A stretch of DNA of 64,000 nucleotides from Alloscardovia theropitheci (GTDB lineage Bacteria; Actinomycetota; Actinomycetes; Actinomycetales; Bifidobacteriaceae), in assembly GCF_004332295.1 (NCBI RefSeq), contig NZ_RXLP01000002.1, forward strand, positions 1 through 64,000. Direction: 5' to 3'. How positions within the stretch are numbered: the stretch's first letter is position 1; every line of letters begins with the position of its first letter. This document shows, in pieces, positions 18,111 to 26,738 of the stretch. The notes beneath the pieces were generated by a model. The model ran no database searches, was not told where the DNA came from, and was given only the letters and a program-made list of their open reading frames with translations. A program made the translations under genes and the position numbers.

Positions 18111-18361
18111 TACTGTCCACCTTTTTGTACAAAACTATTGACGTATTCCTCGGCATTTTCTTCAAGACTTGCTTCTATGTCATCAAGAACGGAATCTAGA
18201 TCTGAAATTGCTTCAGAAAATTGATCACTACCTTGAGTAGCAATCTGTTCATTGTCCATATTAAATTCATTGTTCTCTTGATGAGATGTATACATATTCT
18301 GAGACTGCGCGCTACCAGAATTATGTGTAAAATCATTCGTTGACTGATAAGATTCAGGCAT
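18110..18361 (-). CDS. pup: Prokaryotic ubiquitin-like protein Pup
   Basis: The protein tag of the pupylation system. The C-terminal 40 residues carry the Pup signature: [20 protein letters not shown] and the terminus VQKGGQ. It ends in Gln, so Dop must deamidate it to Glu before conjugation. The ATG at 18361 is preceded by GAGGGGAAG, giving 83 residues; an in-frame upstream ATG (18391) lacks such a site. The usual length is about 64, so it has a Ser/Asn/Gln-rich N-terminal extension of about 20 residues. Its stop overlaps the pafA start. Confidence 0.93.
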   Translation of the reverse strand: MPESYQSTNDFTHNSGSAQSQNMYTSHQENNEFNMDNEQIATQGSDQFSEAISDLDSVLDDIEASLEENAEEYVNSFVQKGGQ

Positions 18362-18579
18362 TGTCTTCCCCTCAATTCCACGTTGATACAATGACTCGCA
18401 TATGTACTAATTCATATGCTCAATAATCTAACTTCTCGTTCTCGCTACTTTTACCATTGCACTCACCATCATGATCACTATCGCGTTATCATCGCACTCG
18501 ATATGATAACCGCACAATTCGCAATCATTGATTAGTGATCACTTCTCTCGCATCATGACTGTCATAACGGTCATGACTG
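18362..18579 (-). promoter_or_regulatory. Leader of pup-pafA with nested inverted repeats
   Basis: 218 bases between the phosphatase-like gene and pup. Outer arms TGATCACTA (18472-18480) and TAGTGATCA (18533-18541) enclose inner arms GTTATCAT (18485-18492) and ATGATAAC (18503-18510). It probably holds a separate pup promoter and a structured element. No open frame. Confidence 0.5.
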
Positions 18580-18588
18580 TCATGACTG
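18553..18588. repeat. 9-bp tandem repeat at the end of the phosphatase-like gene
   Basis: Four 9-base units TCATGACTG, TCATAACGG, TCATGACTG, TCATGACTG. The last unit contains the stop codon of the minus-strand phosphatase-like gene; copy-number change would keep the stop. Confidence 0.75.
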
Positions 18589-19428
18589 TGGAAGCAAATA
18601 ATCTTGCAATTCGTTGATTACGAGTCCATTAGAAGCGATGACATCATTAGTTTGATACCAACTAATTGGAGAACCATCCCACTGCCTCAAATACCCTTGC
18701 GCCTCCCACACTATGACTGCAGCAGCTGAAACAGCCGGCACATCCCAAGAATGAAGAGATGGCTCAAAGTATGCGTCATATGTGCCATCAGCTACCTTGC
18801 ATAAGTCCAGTGATGCAGGACCCATACGCTTAATATCTGATGGTAGCCCTGCAAGTGCCGAAACAGTTTTTAAGGCGCGCATCGACTCGCTCGGGAAATA
18901 TGACATACCAAAGCACAACACGGAATCCTTCAAACTTGCTGTCGTCGTTGGCATAATCGCTTCTCGCTTGTCGCCGAGAGCTGATTGACGGATACGAATA
19001 GCACCATATCCTTTTGCAGCTACATATGTGACATGTAATGCAGGGGCATGCACTACACCAAGTATTGGCGTAGCCTGAGCATCGTCGCCAATCTCAAAGA
19101 CAGAAACAGTAATAGTCCATTCTGGCATATTCCGCATGTAGTTAATAGACCCGTCAATATGACCGATGCACCAGTAATACTGTCCTGGTACACGCTCAGA
19201 GCCAACTTCTTCCCAAAAACCATCAAGTGGATTAATCTCAGTAATTTTCTCGCGCAAATAACGGACAACTGTCTCGTCAATATCAGAAGAATACTTTTTC
19301 TTTTGAGATTCCTCGTCATCTGCTGACGCAGCTTTTAAAACATGAGGAGTAAGCTGATCTTGTGCGGCATGGCGTCCAGCATCTTGAGCAATCTTAGCTA
19401 CCTGCATAGCAATCTGCTGCAAATCCAT
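18580..19428 (-). CDS. Inositol-monophosphatase-family protein within the Pup locus
   Basis: A 282-residue member of the IMPase/FBPase-like superfamily, normally Mg2+-dependent phosphatases. Recognisable parts: WEEVGSE (counterpart of the GEE metal ligand), WCIGHIDGSINY (counterpart of DPIDGTxNF, about residues 86-97), and HSWDVPAVSAAAV (counterpart of WDxAA). The first Asp of the DPxDG metal motif is Gly here, while the second Asp and the WD Asp are kept, so activity may be altered or lost. It lies 29 bases after dop and before pup on the same strand, which suggests co-transcription. Its substrate cannot be read from the sequence. Confidence 0.8.
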   Translation of the reverse strand: MDLQQIAMQVAKIAQDAGRHAAQDQLTPHVLKAASADDEESQKKKYSSDIDETVVRYLREKITEINPLDGFWEEVGSERVPGQYYWCIGHIDGSINYMRNMPEWTITVSVFEIGDDAQATPILGVVHAPALHVTYVAAKGYGAIRIRQSALGDKREAIMPTTTASLKDSVLCFGMSYFPSESMRALKTVSALAGLPSDIKRMGPASLDLCKVADGTYDAYFEPSLHSWDVPAVSAAAVIVWEAQGYLRQWDGSPISWYQTNDVIASNGLVINELQDYLLPQS

Positions 19429-19457
19429 AAATTCCTCCCTGAAAGTCTGCGCATCCC

Positions 19458-21038
19458 CTACGCTAGTCGCGATAAAACTTCTTCTATTTTATGCTCAGCC
19501 GTAAACGTGTCTGTCATTTCTTCACGCGTGTGTTGTGCCGGATTTGCTAACGATATCACGATTGGCTTGTCGGCTTCGTTATTCGAAAAAATAGCTGAAT
19601 CCCAAGAAATCGCTGTGAGATAAGGTGCATATTTTTGCAAGCACATACCACGTGTATATGCACGAGTATTATCCGGCGGATTTCCCATAGCATAAGAAAT
19701 AGCTGCATCCGAAGCGATTTTTTGCGTACGAGATGAAATTTTATTCCATAATGAATTGGTACCCATTTGCGCCCAGGAGATATCCATTGCTTGCATAAGA
19801 GGATTATCCCAAGCACATTCCTTTCGACGGCGCATCGATTCTAGAATTTGCCATTTAGCGAACCATTCTAAACGCGCAGCAGATTCTTTAAGAGTAAGTC
19901 TTTCATTGTCATCAGCATGAATGAGTTGCGCTATATCTTTAAGGGCCTGAGCCCACAAATCCATAATTTCTTTCGTTTCATCATCTGGCCACAATGGCTC
20001 TCCACGCGAGTCTGTTTCATACACAGCTGCAGCAATGCTATAAATCCACGAACGCAATCGTAATTGGCATTGAAAAGCTGTAAGATCTTCACCGCCATAC
20101 ATTTCAAGTGCGTGGGTTAGAGCTAAATCATGTGACACCTCATGCATAGCATTCACTGGATGTTTCAAAGTCATAGATTGCAAAAAATCATCATAGCTTA
20201 TTTCACGCTGCACGCATTCTTCAAGTGCCCACAGAAGAAGACTAGTCGTTCCTAATTTAAGAATTTCAGGTACATCCATTCTATTCGCATCGCCTGTAAT
20301 GACATGAAAACGACGATATTCGCTAGTCGAATGCGATTCATCGCGGGTATTAACGATTGGCCTATCATATGTCGTTTGCAAGCCAATGTCTGTCTTAAAA
20401 TAATCAGCTCGTTGACTTATTTGGAAACCAGCTTTTTCGCTTTTCTCCCCAATTCCTACTCGCCCCGTGCCCGTATAGATTTGCCGCGTAACCGCATGAG
20501 TCGTAAAAATCGTTGCCAAATGATTAAAGCTAACAGCACGTTTAACTTGATAATTTTCATGACTTCCCCAGCTCGATCCTTTACCATCTACGTTATTTCG
20601 ATAAAGGGTAAGCGGTAATTGTGCGTTTGAATCGTCATGCGTAGATTGCGCTGCTTCATGCATAATTGCATCGCCTGCGCGGTCATATATTAATGCCTGT
20701 TGCGGAGTCAGTACCTCGGGCGATGAATATTCAGGATGAGCGTGATCAACGTAAATTCTTGCTCCATTTGGTTGAGGCACATTTGTCGATCGAAAATTTT
20801 CGCGGTCAGTCAGTAAATCAGAATTCACATGCGCTCGTGGCATATGAAAACCGCGAGCATCATGAACCGGATCTTCAAAACCGTAATCCCACATGACGTG
20901 ACGAAGATGTGGGTTACGTTTCGCCACTGCCTGAATCTGTTCAAAAGATAGCAAGGCATGATTTTCGTGAGCGGCCGAATTGCTTGTACAACTGATTCCA
21001 TATTCCGTTTCTATGCCCATAATGCGTTTTACTGTCAC
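19458..21038 (-). CDS. dop: Pup deamidase/depupylase Dop
   Basis: Converts the C-terminal Gln of Pup to Glu and removes Pup from conjugates. Homologous to PafA, but it has the long Dop loop between the N-terminal GIETEYGI and NGARIYVDHAHPEYSSPE, in which the conserved Asp acts in catalysis. 526 residues, normal for the family. The start has the standard MTVKRIMGIETEYG sequence. It follows arc by 16 bases and precedes the phosphatase-like gene by 29, so arc-dop-phosphatase form one minus-strand unit. Confidence 0.94.
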   Translation of the reverse strand: MTVKRIMGIETEYGISCTSNSAAHENHALLSFEQIQAVAKRNPHLRHVMWDYGFEDPVHDARGFHMPRAHVNSDLLTDRENFRSTNVPQPNGARIYVDHAHPEYSSPEVLTPQQALIYDRAGDAIMHEAAQSTHDDSNAQLPLTLYRNNVDGKGSSWGSHENYQVKRAVSFNHLATIFTTHAVTRQIYTGTGRVGIGEKSEKAGFQISQRADYFKTDIGLQTTYDRPIVNTRDESHSTSEYRRFHVITGDANRMDVPEILKLGTTSLLLWALEECVQREISYDDFLQSMTLKHPVNAMHEVSHDLALTHALEMYGGEDLTAFQCQLRLRSWIYSIAAAVYETDSRGEPLWPDDETKEIMDLWAQALKDIAQLIHADDNERLTLKESAARLEWFAKWQILESMRRRKECAWDNPLMQAMDISWAQMGTNSLWNKISSRTQKIASDAAISYAMGNPPDNTRAYTRGMCLQKYAPYLTAISWDSAIFSNNEADKPIVISLANPAQHTREEMTDTFTAEHKIEEVLSRLA

Positions 21039-21054
21039 GCTAATTCCCCCATCC

Positions 21055-22680
21055 TTACAGCTCCTCCATGCTTACAGCACGAATCGAACGTCCTCCTAGG
21101 TCAAGGAGCATTCCCCATCCTTGAGTTGTAGTATGCGCGCACGTATTGTATATGTCCACGAATTCGTCTTGAACTGCGGAATGCATAATCTGAGTGTCGA
21201 GAAGCACACGTTGATGCGAGTCTAAAGTTTCTGATGGTTCTGCGGAATTCGACTTATCTATTAACTTATCTTTCGAATTATCAATTGTGTCGCTCAAGCC
21301 CGCCATGTTCGAATTCATATCATCGTGAACGAGGGATTTTTTGATTGCTTTCATTTTTGCACGATCAATAATATTCTTTAAATGCGCTCCCGAGATCAGA
21401 TCACACATATGAATTTGCATTACTACATCGTCGCAGTGCAAATGCGCAATGACTCGCGTAGGATCAAAGATATCCTCAATTACTGAATCTACCAGTGAAT
21501 CCACATTAGAATCAACTGTCATGCGTGCATCAATATAATGGGAAATAATAGCTCGAGATGCCACTTTATTTGGTGAGCCAATTGGAATTTTAATATCCAA
21601 TCGTCCCGGTCGTAAAACAGCAGGATCGAGCATATCTAAGCGATTAGATGCGCCAATAATAATAACATTCTTCAGATCTTCTAAGCCATCAAGTTCTGCC
21701 AAGAATTGAGGAACCACAGTCGTCTCGACATCAGAGGAAACGCCAGAACCACGGGTACGCAATAATGAATCCATTTCATCAATGAATATAACTACTGGCT
21801 GTCCTTGAGAAGCCAATTCGCGAGCGCGAGCAAAGACCATACGAATCATATGCTCTGCCTCACCCACAAACTTACTCAAAACTTCTGGACCCTTGACTGA
21901 AAGGAATGCTCCGCGAGAATCCTGAGCCAGCGAATGCGCTACAGCTTTTGCAAGTAACGTCTTTCCATTGCCCGGAGGACCATAGAGCAAAATTCCTTTA
22001 GCTCCTTGTAACCCATAAAATGCATATAAATCTCGATGTGCAAACGGTAGTTGTACTGCATCTTGGATTTGGCTAATTTGCTTATCCAATCCGCCGATAT
22101 CCTCAAAACTAGTCTGTGGATATTCTTCAAGAAGAAGCTCTTCTGCCTTATTTGATTCCATCAATTGGACAGCGAATTCAGTGCTGTCATCGAGCATCAC
22201 TGTATCATCGCGTTCGACTACCTCGTTCATTAAAGTATATGCTCGACGAACTATGCTCGTATTACCACTCACATCACGAATCAGTAAGCGCATACCTTCC
22301 AGGACTTGCACAACTGTTACGACACGTCCTATGGCTAGAAAATCATCAGCTCGCACAACACGCATGTTCTCATCTAAGAGGACACTTTGTCCTGCTCGAA
22401 GTTGCATCGCATTAACCTGAGGCGCGACATTAACCACGAGATGTCTATGATTAGATATTACCTCTGCGGTAACTAGTGAAGTACCCTTCACCGTACGCTG
22501 AGAATCAATTCGTACGAAAGTAGCACGAGTCATAGGTGGATTACTCAGTGCACTCATCTTTTCACGGGCTTCTTGTAATTGCTCGGTTGCCTTCCGTAAC
22601 GCCTGAGCCAATGAATGATTACGCTGACGCAGCTGATCCATATGTGTGGTCATCTCGTTAATCTGATCTTCTGCTTGCAT
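21055..22680 (-). CDS. arc: ARC/Mpa-type AAA+ ATPase (proteasome-associated ATPase homologue)
   Basis: Ring-forming unfoldase that recognises Pup through its N-terminal coiled coil. Order: coiled coil (about residues 5-50), OB domains (about 55-190), AAA domain with Walker A GPPGNGKT (233-240) and Walker B VIFIDEMDSLL, then a C-terminal extension. The ATG at 22680 is preceded by AGGAGG, better than the in-frame GTG 24 bases upstream. The C-terminus is SMEEL: the GQYL-type motif by which Mpa docks on the 20S proteasome is absent. An acidic, Ser/Asp-rich insert lies near residues 450-490. No prcBA genes are in this cluster. Confidence 0.93.
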   Translation of the reverse strand: MQAEDQINEMTTHMDQLRQRNHSLAQALRKATEQLQEAREKMSALSNPPMTRATFVRIDSQRTVKGTSLVTAEVISNHRHLVVNVAPQVNAMQLRAGQSVLLDENMRVVRADDFLAIGRVVTVVQVLEGMRLLIRDVSGNTSIVRRAYTLMNEVVERDDTVMLDDSTEFAVQLMESNKAEELLLEEYPQTSFEDIGGLDKQISQIQDAVQLPFAHRDLYAFYGLQGAKGILLYGPPGNGKTLLAKAVAHSLAQDSRGAFLSVKGPEVLSKFVGEAEHMIRMVFARARELASQGQPVVIFIDEMDSLLRTRGSGVSSDVETTVVPQFLAELDGLEDLKNVIIIGASNRLDMLDPAVLRPGRLDIKIPIGSPNKVASRAIISHYIDARMTVDSNVDSLVDSVIEDIFDPTRVIAHLHCDDVVMQIHMCDLISGAHLKNIIDRAKMKAIKKSLVHDDMNSNMAGLSDTIDNSKDKLIDKSNSAEPSETLDSHQRVLLDTQIMHSAVQDEFVDIYNTCAHTTTQGWGMLLDLGGRSIRAVSMEEL

Positions 22681-23056
22681 AATTCCTCCTATGCGCATAT
22701 CCACTGTACAAGCTTCCCGATTCTTCAGATGGGCATATCTGCTTCTTCGTTGGAATGCCGTTCCAATACTGGCAAATGTTCTATGCCATTTTACGCTTTA
22801 TGACATGCCATGATGTTTCGTCTCACAGTAAAATCTCGCAGTGAAATTTACATAGTCAGATTTCACAGTAAAATTTCACTGCATGGAATTACTCGTCATA
22901 GCCGCTCCAGTAAAGCTATATCACAACTCCAGTTAGATATATGTAACTATACGCTAACTATACAGAGACAACTGCGTACACGCATTATCTTCTTAAAAGA
23001 TTATCGCAATGTGGAATTACTCACCATCTCGCCTTTGTTTAAGCTAATATCGAGTC
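22681..23056. promoter_or_regulatory. Divergent promoter region arc / serB
   Basis: No gene. A tight inverted repeat TTGGAA/TTCCAA with 5-base spacer (22750-22766) lies about 70 bases upstream of arc and could be an operator. Further on is a 12-bp direct repeat TCACAGTAAAAT (22823-22834 and 22863-22874) interleaved with an inverted repeat CAGTGAAATTT/AAATTTCACTG (22839-22849 with 22871-22881). These sites lie where regulators of arc or serB would bind. Confidence 0.45.
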
Positions 23057-23755
23057 ATGGCACTGATTACACGCAATCCCATCTCGAACGCTTCTCATGA
23101 CATGAAACGCCTGCTCGTTATGGATATCGACTCTACCCTTATTGAAGAAGAGGTCATTGACGAGCTGGGCAAAACATGCGGCTTAGGTGATCAGATTAGC
23201 GCTATTACTGCACGTGCGATGAACGGTGAAATTGATTTTCGACAGGCTATCGCTCAAAGAGTTCATCTTCTTCGAGGATTGACTACGAGCATCTTCGACG
23301 ATGTTTTTAACACTCTGCACATAACGAATGGCGCCCGGGAACTTATTGACACCGCTCACCATCGTGGTTGGAAAGTAGGCGTTGTATCAGGCGGTTTCCA
23401 TGAAGTTGCGGATAAACTCGTTGAGGAGTTATCTATTGATTATTGCTACGCGCATTCATTAGGCACGATGAGCGTTGATGGTCGCGTAGTATTGGATGGC
23501 ACCTTAGCTTCAGATGTTGTTACCAAAGAAACCAAACTTCGCAAGCTGAAAGAATGGGCAGCTCTTAACGATATAGATATGAGAAATACGATTGCTATTG
23601 GTGACGGCGCTAACGATATTCCTATGATTACAGAAGCTGGTATCGGAATTGCATTCTGCGCGAAACCAATAACCCGTCAGGCCGCTCCGTTTCATATTGA
23701 TGAGCGGGATTTATCCCTTGCCTTGCGCATTATCGATACGCAAGCTGTTCTATGA
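23057..23755 (+). CDS. serB: Phosphoserine phosphatase
   Basis: HAD-superfamily enzyme that makes L-serine from phosphoserine. Motif I is MDIDSTLIEEE with the nucleophile Asp, motif II VGVVSGGF, and motif III/IV GDGANDIPMI. 232 residues: the catalytic domain without the N-terminal ACT domain of longer SerB proteins. An internal start 45 bases downstream (MKRLLVMD) is possible. Divergent from arc and followed by a terminator. Confidence 0.92.
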   Translation: MALITRNPISNASHDMKRLLVMDIDSTLIEEEVIDELGKTCGLGDQISAITARAMNGEIDFRQAIAQRVHLLRGLTTSIFDDVFNTLHITNGARELIDTAHHRGWKVGVVSGGFHEVADKLVEELSIDYCYAHSLGTMSVDGRVVLDGTLASDVVTKETKLRKLKEWAALNDIDMRNTIAIGDGANDIPMITEAGIGIAFCAKPITRQAAPFHIDERDLSLALRIIDTQAVL

Positions 23756-23787
23756 TACGTAGTTGGTTTCATAGCTAGCATCTCATA

Positions 23788-23815
23788 ACGAGCATTTGCT
23801 AAATGCTCGTATTTA
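23788..23815 (+). terminator. Terminator after serB
   Basis: ACGAGCATTT/AAATGCTCGT stem (23788-23797 with 23801-23810), 3-base loop, followed by ATTTAT. Confidence 0.7.
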
Positions 23816-23973
23816 TGCTCTTTACATCCAACGTATGCACATGAGCTGTGAAGTCCTGCATTTCGTGCTTCCGTGCTTAGATATTCCTCGTTTCCGAGCT
23901 TCCAAGCTTCCGCATTGCGATAACTGCGTTTACTTACTGTAGCACTCCACAGCCTTTGCTGTTATCTATCTAC

Positions 23974-25548
23974 TCACTTATTCTTCTTCAAAATTGAAAT
24001 AAACATCTGATCCGTATCATGAATATGTTCAAAGAGCTGCATATCGCGAGGTTGGTCGTCTATCTTCGCTGCCGGAAGAGGAATATTCGCATTCAACTTC
24101 GCCATAATAGACGGCACATCTACCCTACTGACATCTGGTCTCTCAGAAAGAATTGCGTCAATTACATGTCTAGTCTCTGCTAAAACTGGCGAGCAGGTAA
24201 CGTATGCTACAACTCCTCCAGGTTTCAAAGCATCAAGCGCACTGCCCAGAAGGTCGTGCTGTAATTGTGACAACTGACCAATACTATCCGGACTTTTCCG
24301 CCATCTAGCTTCTGGCCTGCGACGCAAAGCTCCAAGTCCCGAGCAAGGTGCATCTACGAGAATTCGGTCAAAATATTGTGGCTTAAGCTCACCAAATTTC
24401 ACACCATTGATTCCTGTAATCTCACCAATTGTTGACGTATTTATAGCTTTGAGATTATCCTTAACCAATTCTCGACGATGCTCGTGTGGTTCATTCGCAC
24501 TAATCTTCGCACCTTTTTGAGATGCAATCGAAGCGAGAAGAGCAGTTTTCCCGCCAGGCCCAGCACACATATCTAACCATTGCTCATTAGCGCCGCTTGT
24601 GGAGGATTCTACCGTCGCAAGAGTTAATGCTAATGCCGCAATCTGACTACCCTCATCTTCAACTCCTGTACGCCCTTCCCGTACGCTTTGTATATTTTGT
24701 GGATTTACACCTCGGATACGTAATGCATAAGGAGATAAACTTCCCTGTTGCGCACTACCATGCAGATTTTCCTCTACATCGTCATAGACTTCATCTATAT
24801 CTGCCAATGACGGCCTCACACATAGAGTCACTGCTGGAGGTTGATTATCCACTCGAAGCATCGCATCAATTGGATTCTCACATGCCCGCGCTGATTCTTG
24901 ATTTCCTAATGTACCAACGCCATCATCCGCATTATCCGTAATATTATTATCCGCATAACCAGCTGCATCCCATGCATCTTTAAGTTCGCGCACCACCCAT
25001 TGAGGATGCGAAAAGCGAACAGCTTGGCGAGCAATTCTAAGGTCTTCGTCACTCATGCCTTCAGCTTTACGGATACGCGAGGTTATATTAACTTCCCATT
25101 GATGATGATCGTACGAGACGATTTTACGCATCAACGAATTTACAAAGCCACTCGTTTGAGCCCCCACACGTTTACGGGCTAAATTAACAGTTTCATTGAC
25201 ACACGCATACTCTGCGATATTCATGAATAGCCATTGATATGCGCCGAGACGCACTACATTAATCAACTTTGCATTAATCGTTCGCAACGGTTTCTTGTGA
25301 GCAGCTTCTATAACACTGTCTAAGAAAAGTCTCCACCGTAATGTCCCATAAACTGCATCTGTAACAAAGCTTTTATCGGAATCGCTTAAATTGACCGAGC
25401 TCAAGGTTTTAGGTAAGAGCAAATTTGCATAACTGTCATTCTCATCGAGCTTAGTTAAGACCGAATATGCTATTGAACGCGCGTTAGCTGGCTGGGCAGG
25501 CATTTTTCCGCGACGTTTTAATTTCGCGATAGTTTTAGCTTTACTCAC
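23974..25548 (-). CDS. rsmB: 16S rRNA m5C methyltransferase RsmB
   Basis: SAM-dependent cytosine-5 methyltransferase acting on 16S rRNA (position 967 in E. coli numbering). N-terminal NusB-like RNA-binding domain (about residues 10-150), then the Rossmann methyltransferase with motif [15 protein letters not shown], motif [20 protein letters not shown] and motif [13 protein letters not shown], providing the two catalytic cysteines. The GTG at 25548 has AGGAG 6 bases upstream, so I prefer it to the ATG at 25578. It overlaps the fmt stop (GTGAGTAA), indicating coupling. A roughly 40-residue acidic insert lies before the methyltransferase domain. Confidence 0.92.
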   Translation of the reverse strand: MSKAKTIAKLKRRGKMPAQPANARSIAYSVLTKLDENDSYANLLLPKTLSSVNLSDSDKSFVTDAVYGTLRWRLFLDSVIEAAHKKPLRTINAKLINVVRLGAYQWLFMNIAEYACVNETVNLARKRVGAQTSGFVNSLMRKIVSYDHHQWEVNITSRIRKAEGMSDEDLRIARQAVRFSHPQWVVRELKDAWDAAGYADNNITDNADDGVGTLGNQESARACENPIDAMLRVDNQPPAVTLCVRPSLADIDEVYDDVEENLHGSAQQGSLSPYALRIRGVNPQNIQSVREGRTGVEDEGSQIAALALTLATVESSTSGANEQWLDMCAGPGGKTALLASIASQKGAKISANEPHEHRRELVKDNLKAINTSTIGEITGINGVKFGELKPQYFDRILVDAPCSGLGALRRRPEARWRKSPDSIGQLSQLQHDLLGSALDALKPGGVVAYVTCSPVLAETRHVIDAILSERPDVSRVDVPSIMAKLNANIPLPAAKIDDQPRDMQLFEHIHDTDQMFISILKKNK

Positions 25549-26488
25549 AATATGCTCCTGCTTGTAAACGAGCTCCACGTGCCCAATCTGCTGCAGACAT
25601 TTGCTTCTTGCCCTGTGCCTTAACAGCTAAAAGTTCCAGCGGATATGTGGCAGTACCGACCCATACATGCTTTTTAGTTACAGCAAGTACTCCCGGTTCT
25701 AATTGTTGCGCATCCGCATCAATCTGAGCCTCAATAACGTGTAGCTTAATTGTCTCTTCATCCCCATTATGAAGAACTGTCCATGCTCCCGGCTCAGGCG
25801 TGCACGCACGAATCTGACGGTCAGTTGCAAACGCTGGGACATCGAAACGTATGCGAGCATCTACAGGATGAATTTTTGCTGCATGCTCGTACACTCCGTC
25901 CTCTTGTTCGCGTGGAGTAATGTGACCACTTATCAAGCCTTGAAGGGCTGACCGAAGGAGCAAAGCGCCATCATTGGATAAGCGTTCAAGAAGTTGTCCG
26001 GACGTTTCATGTTCGCCAATAGTCACTGTCGACTGCGCTAAAATTGGCCCGTCATCAAGACCCGGCCCAATTCGAAATACTGTTGCTCCCGTAATTTCAT
26101 CGCCAGCCCAAATAGCTCGTTGGACAGGAGCAGCCCCACGCCACAATGGCAGTAAGGAAAAATGTAAGTTGTACCATCCACCGGCAATCGCGTCGAGAGC
26201 TTCTTGTTTGAGAAGATTTCCGTATGCCACTACAGCTGCCATATCTGGTTTGAGCTCGTCAAGTGACTCAAAGAACTCAGGAGATGTCGGCTTATGCTCT
26301 ATCACTGGCAATCCTAATTCGAGAGCAGCCTTTTTCACTGGGCTTGGGGTAAGTTTTCGCCCACGTCCTTGTGGCGCATCTGGACGAGTCAATACACCCA
26401 CAACCTCAATATCGCCGCCAGCTTCACATAATGCATGTAGTGGCTGAACCGCAACCTCCGGTGTTCCTGCAAAAAGAATTCGTGTCAT
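25541..26488 (-). CDS. fmt: Methionyl-tRNA formyltransferase
   Basis: Formylates initiator Met-tRNA with 10-formyl-THF. N-terminal catalytic domain begins [14 protein letters not shown]; the active-site segments [17 protein letters not shown] and GPGLDDGPI with the catalytic His/Asp are intact. The C-terminal OB-like domain completes a normal length of 315 residues. Overlaps rsmB by 8 bases; priA lies 250 bases upstream on the same strand. The 250-base gap (26489-26738) shows only A+T-rich sequence. Confidence 0.95.
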   Translation of the reverse strand: MTRILFAGTPEVAVQPLHALCEAGGDIEVVGVLTRPDAPQGRGRKLTPSPVKKAALELGLPVIEHKPTSPEFFESLDELKPDMAAVVAYGNLLKQEALDAIAGGWYNLHFSLLPLWRGAAPVQRAIWAGDEITGATVFRIGPGLDDGPILAQSTVTIGEHETSGQLLERLSNDGALLLRSALQGLISGHITPREQEDGVYEHAAKIHPVDARIRFDVPAFATDRQIRACTPEPGAWTVLHNGDEETIKLHVIEAQIDADAQQLEPGVLAVTKKHVWVGTATYPLELLAVKAQGKKQMSAADWARGARLQAGAYCE

Positions 26489-26738
26489 AATAACTCCTCA
26501 GTATTCTCAAGTTTATTCTCAAGTCTCTCATTCGTTTGAAAGTTTTCACAATCTATCATTACTCTCATCGTTTTCATCGTAATATAGATTATTTCAATCC
26601 GTATTTCTCAATTCCGCGATGGAGCATTTTACGCAATTTCTCGTAATTTCTCAGTTTTTTATCCGTTCCGTTACTTCTACCGCTACTTCCAATATATCCG
26701 TCCATCCATTATCCTGTAAGAATATTTCTCTTATCATC

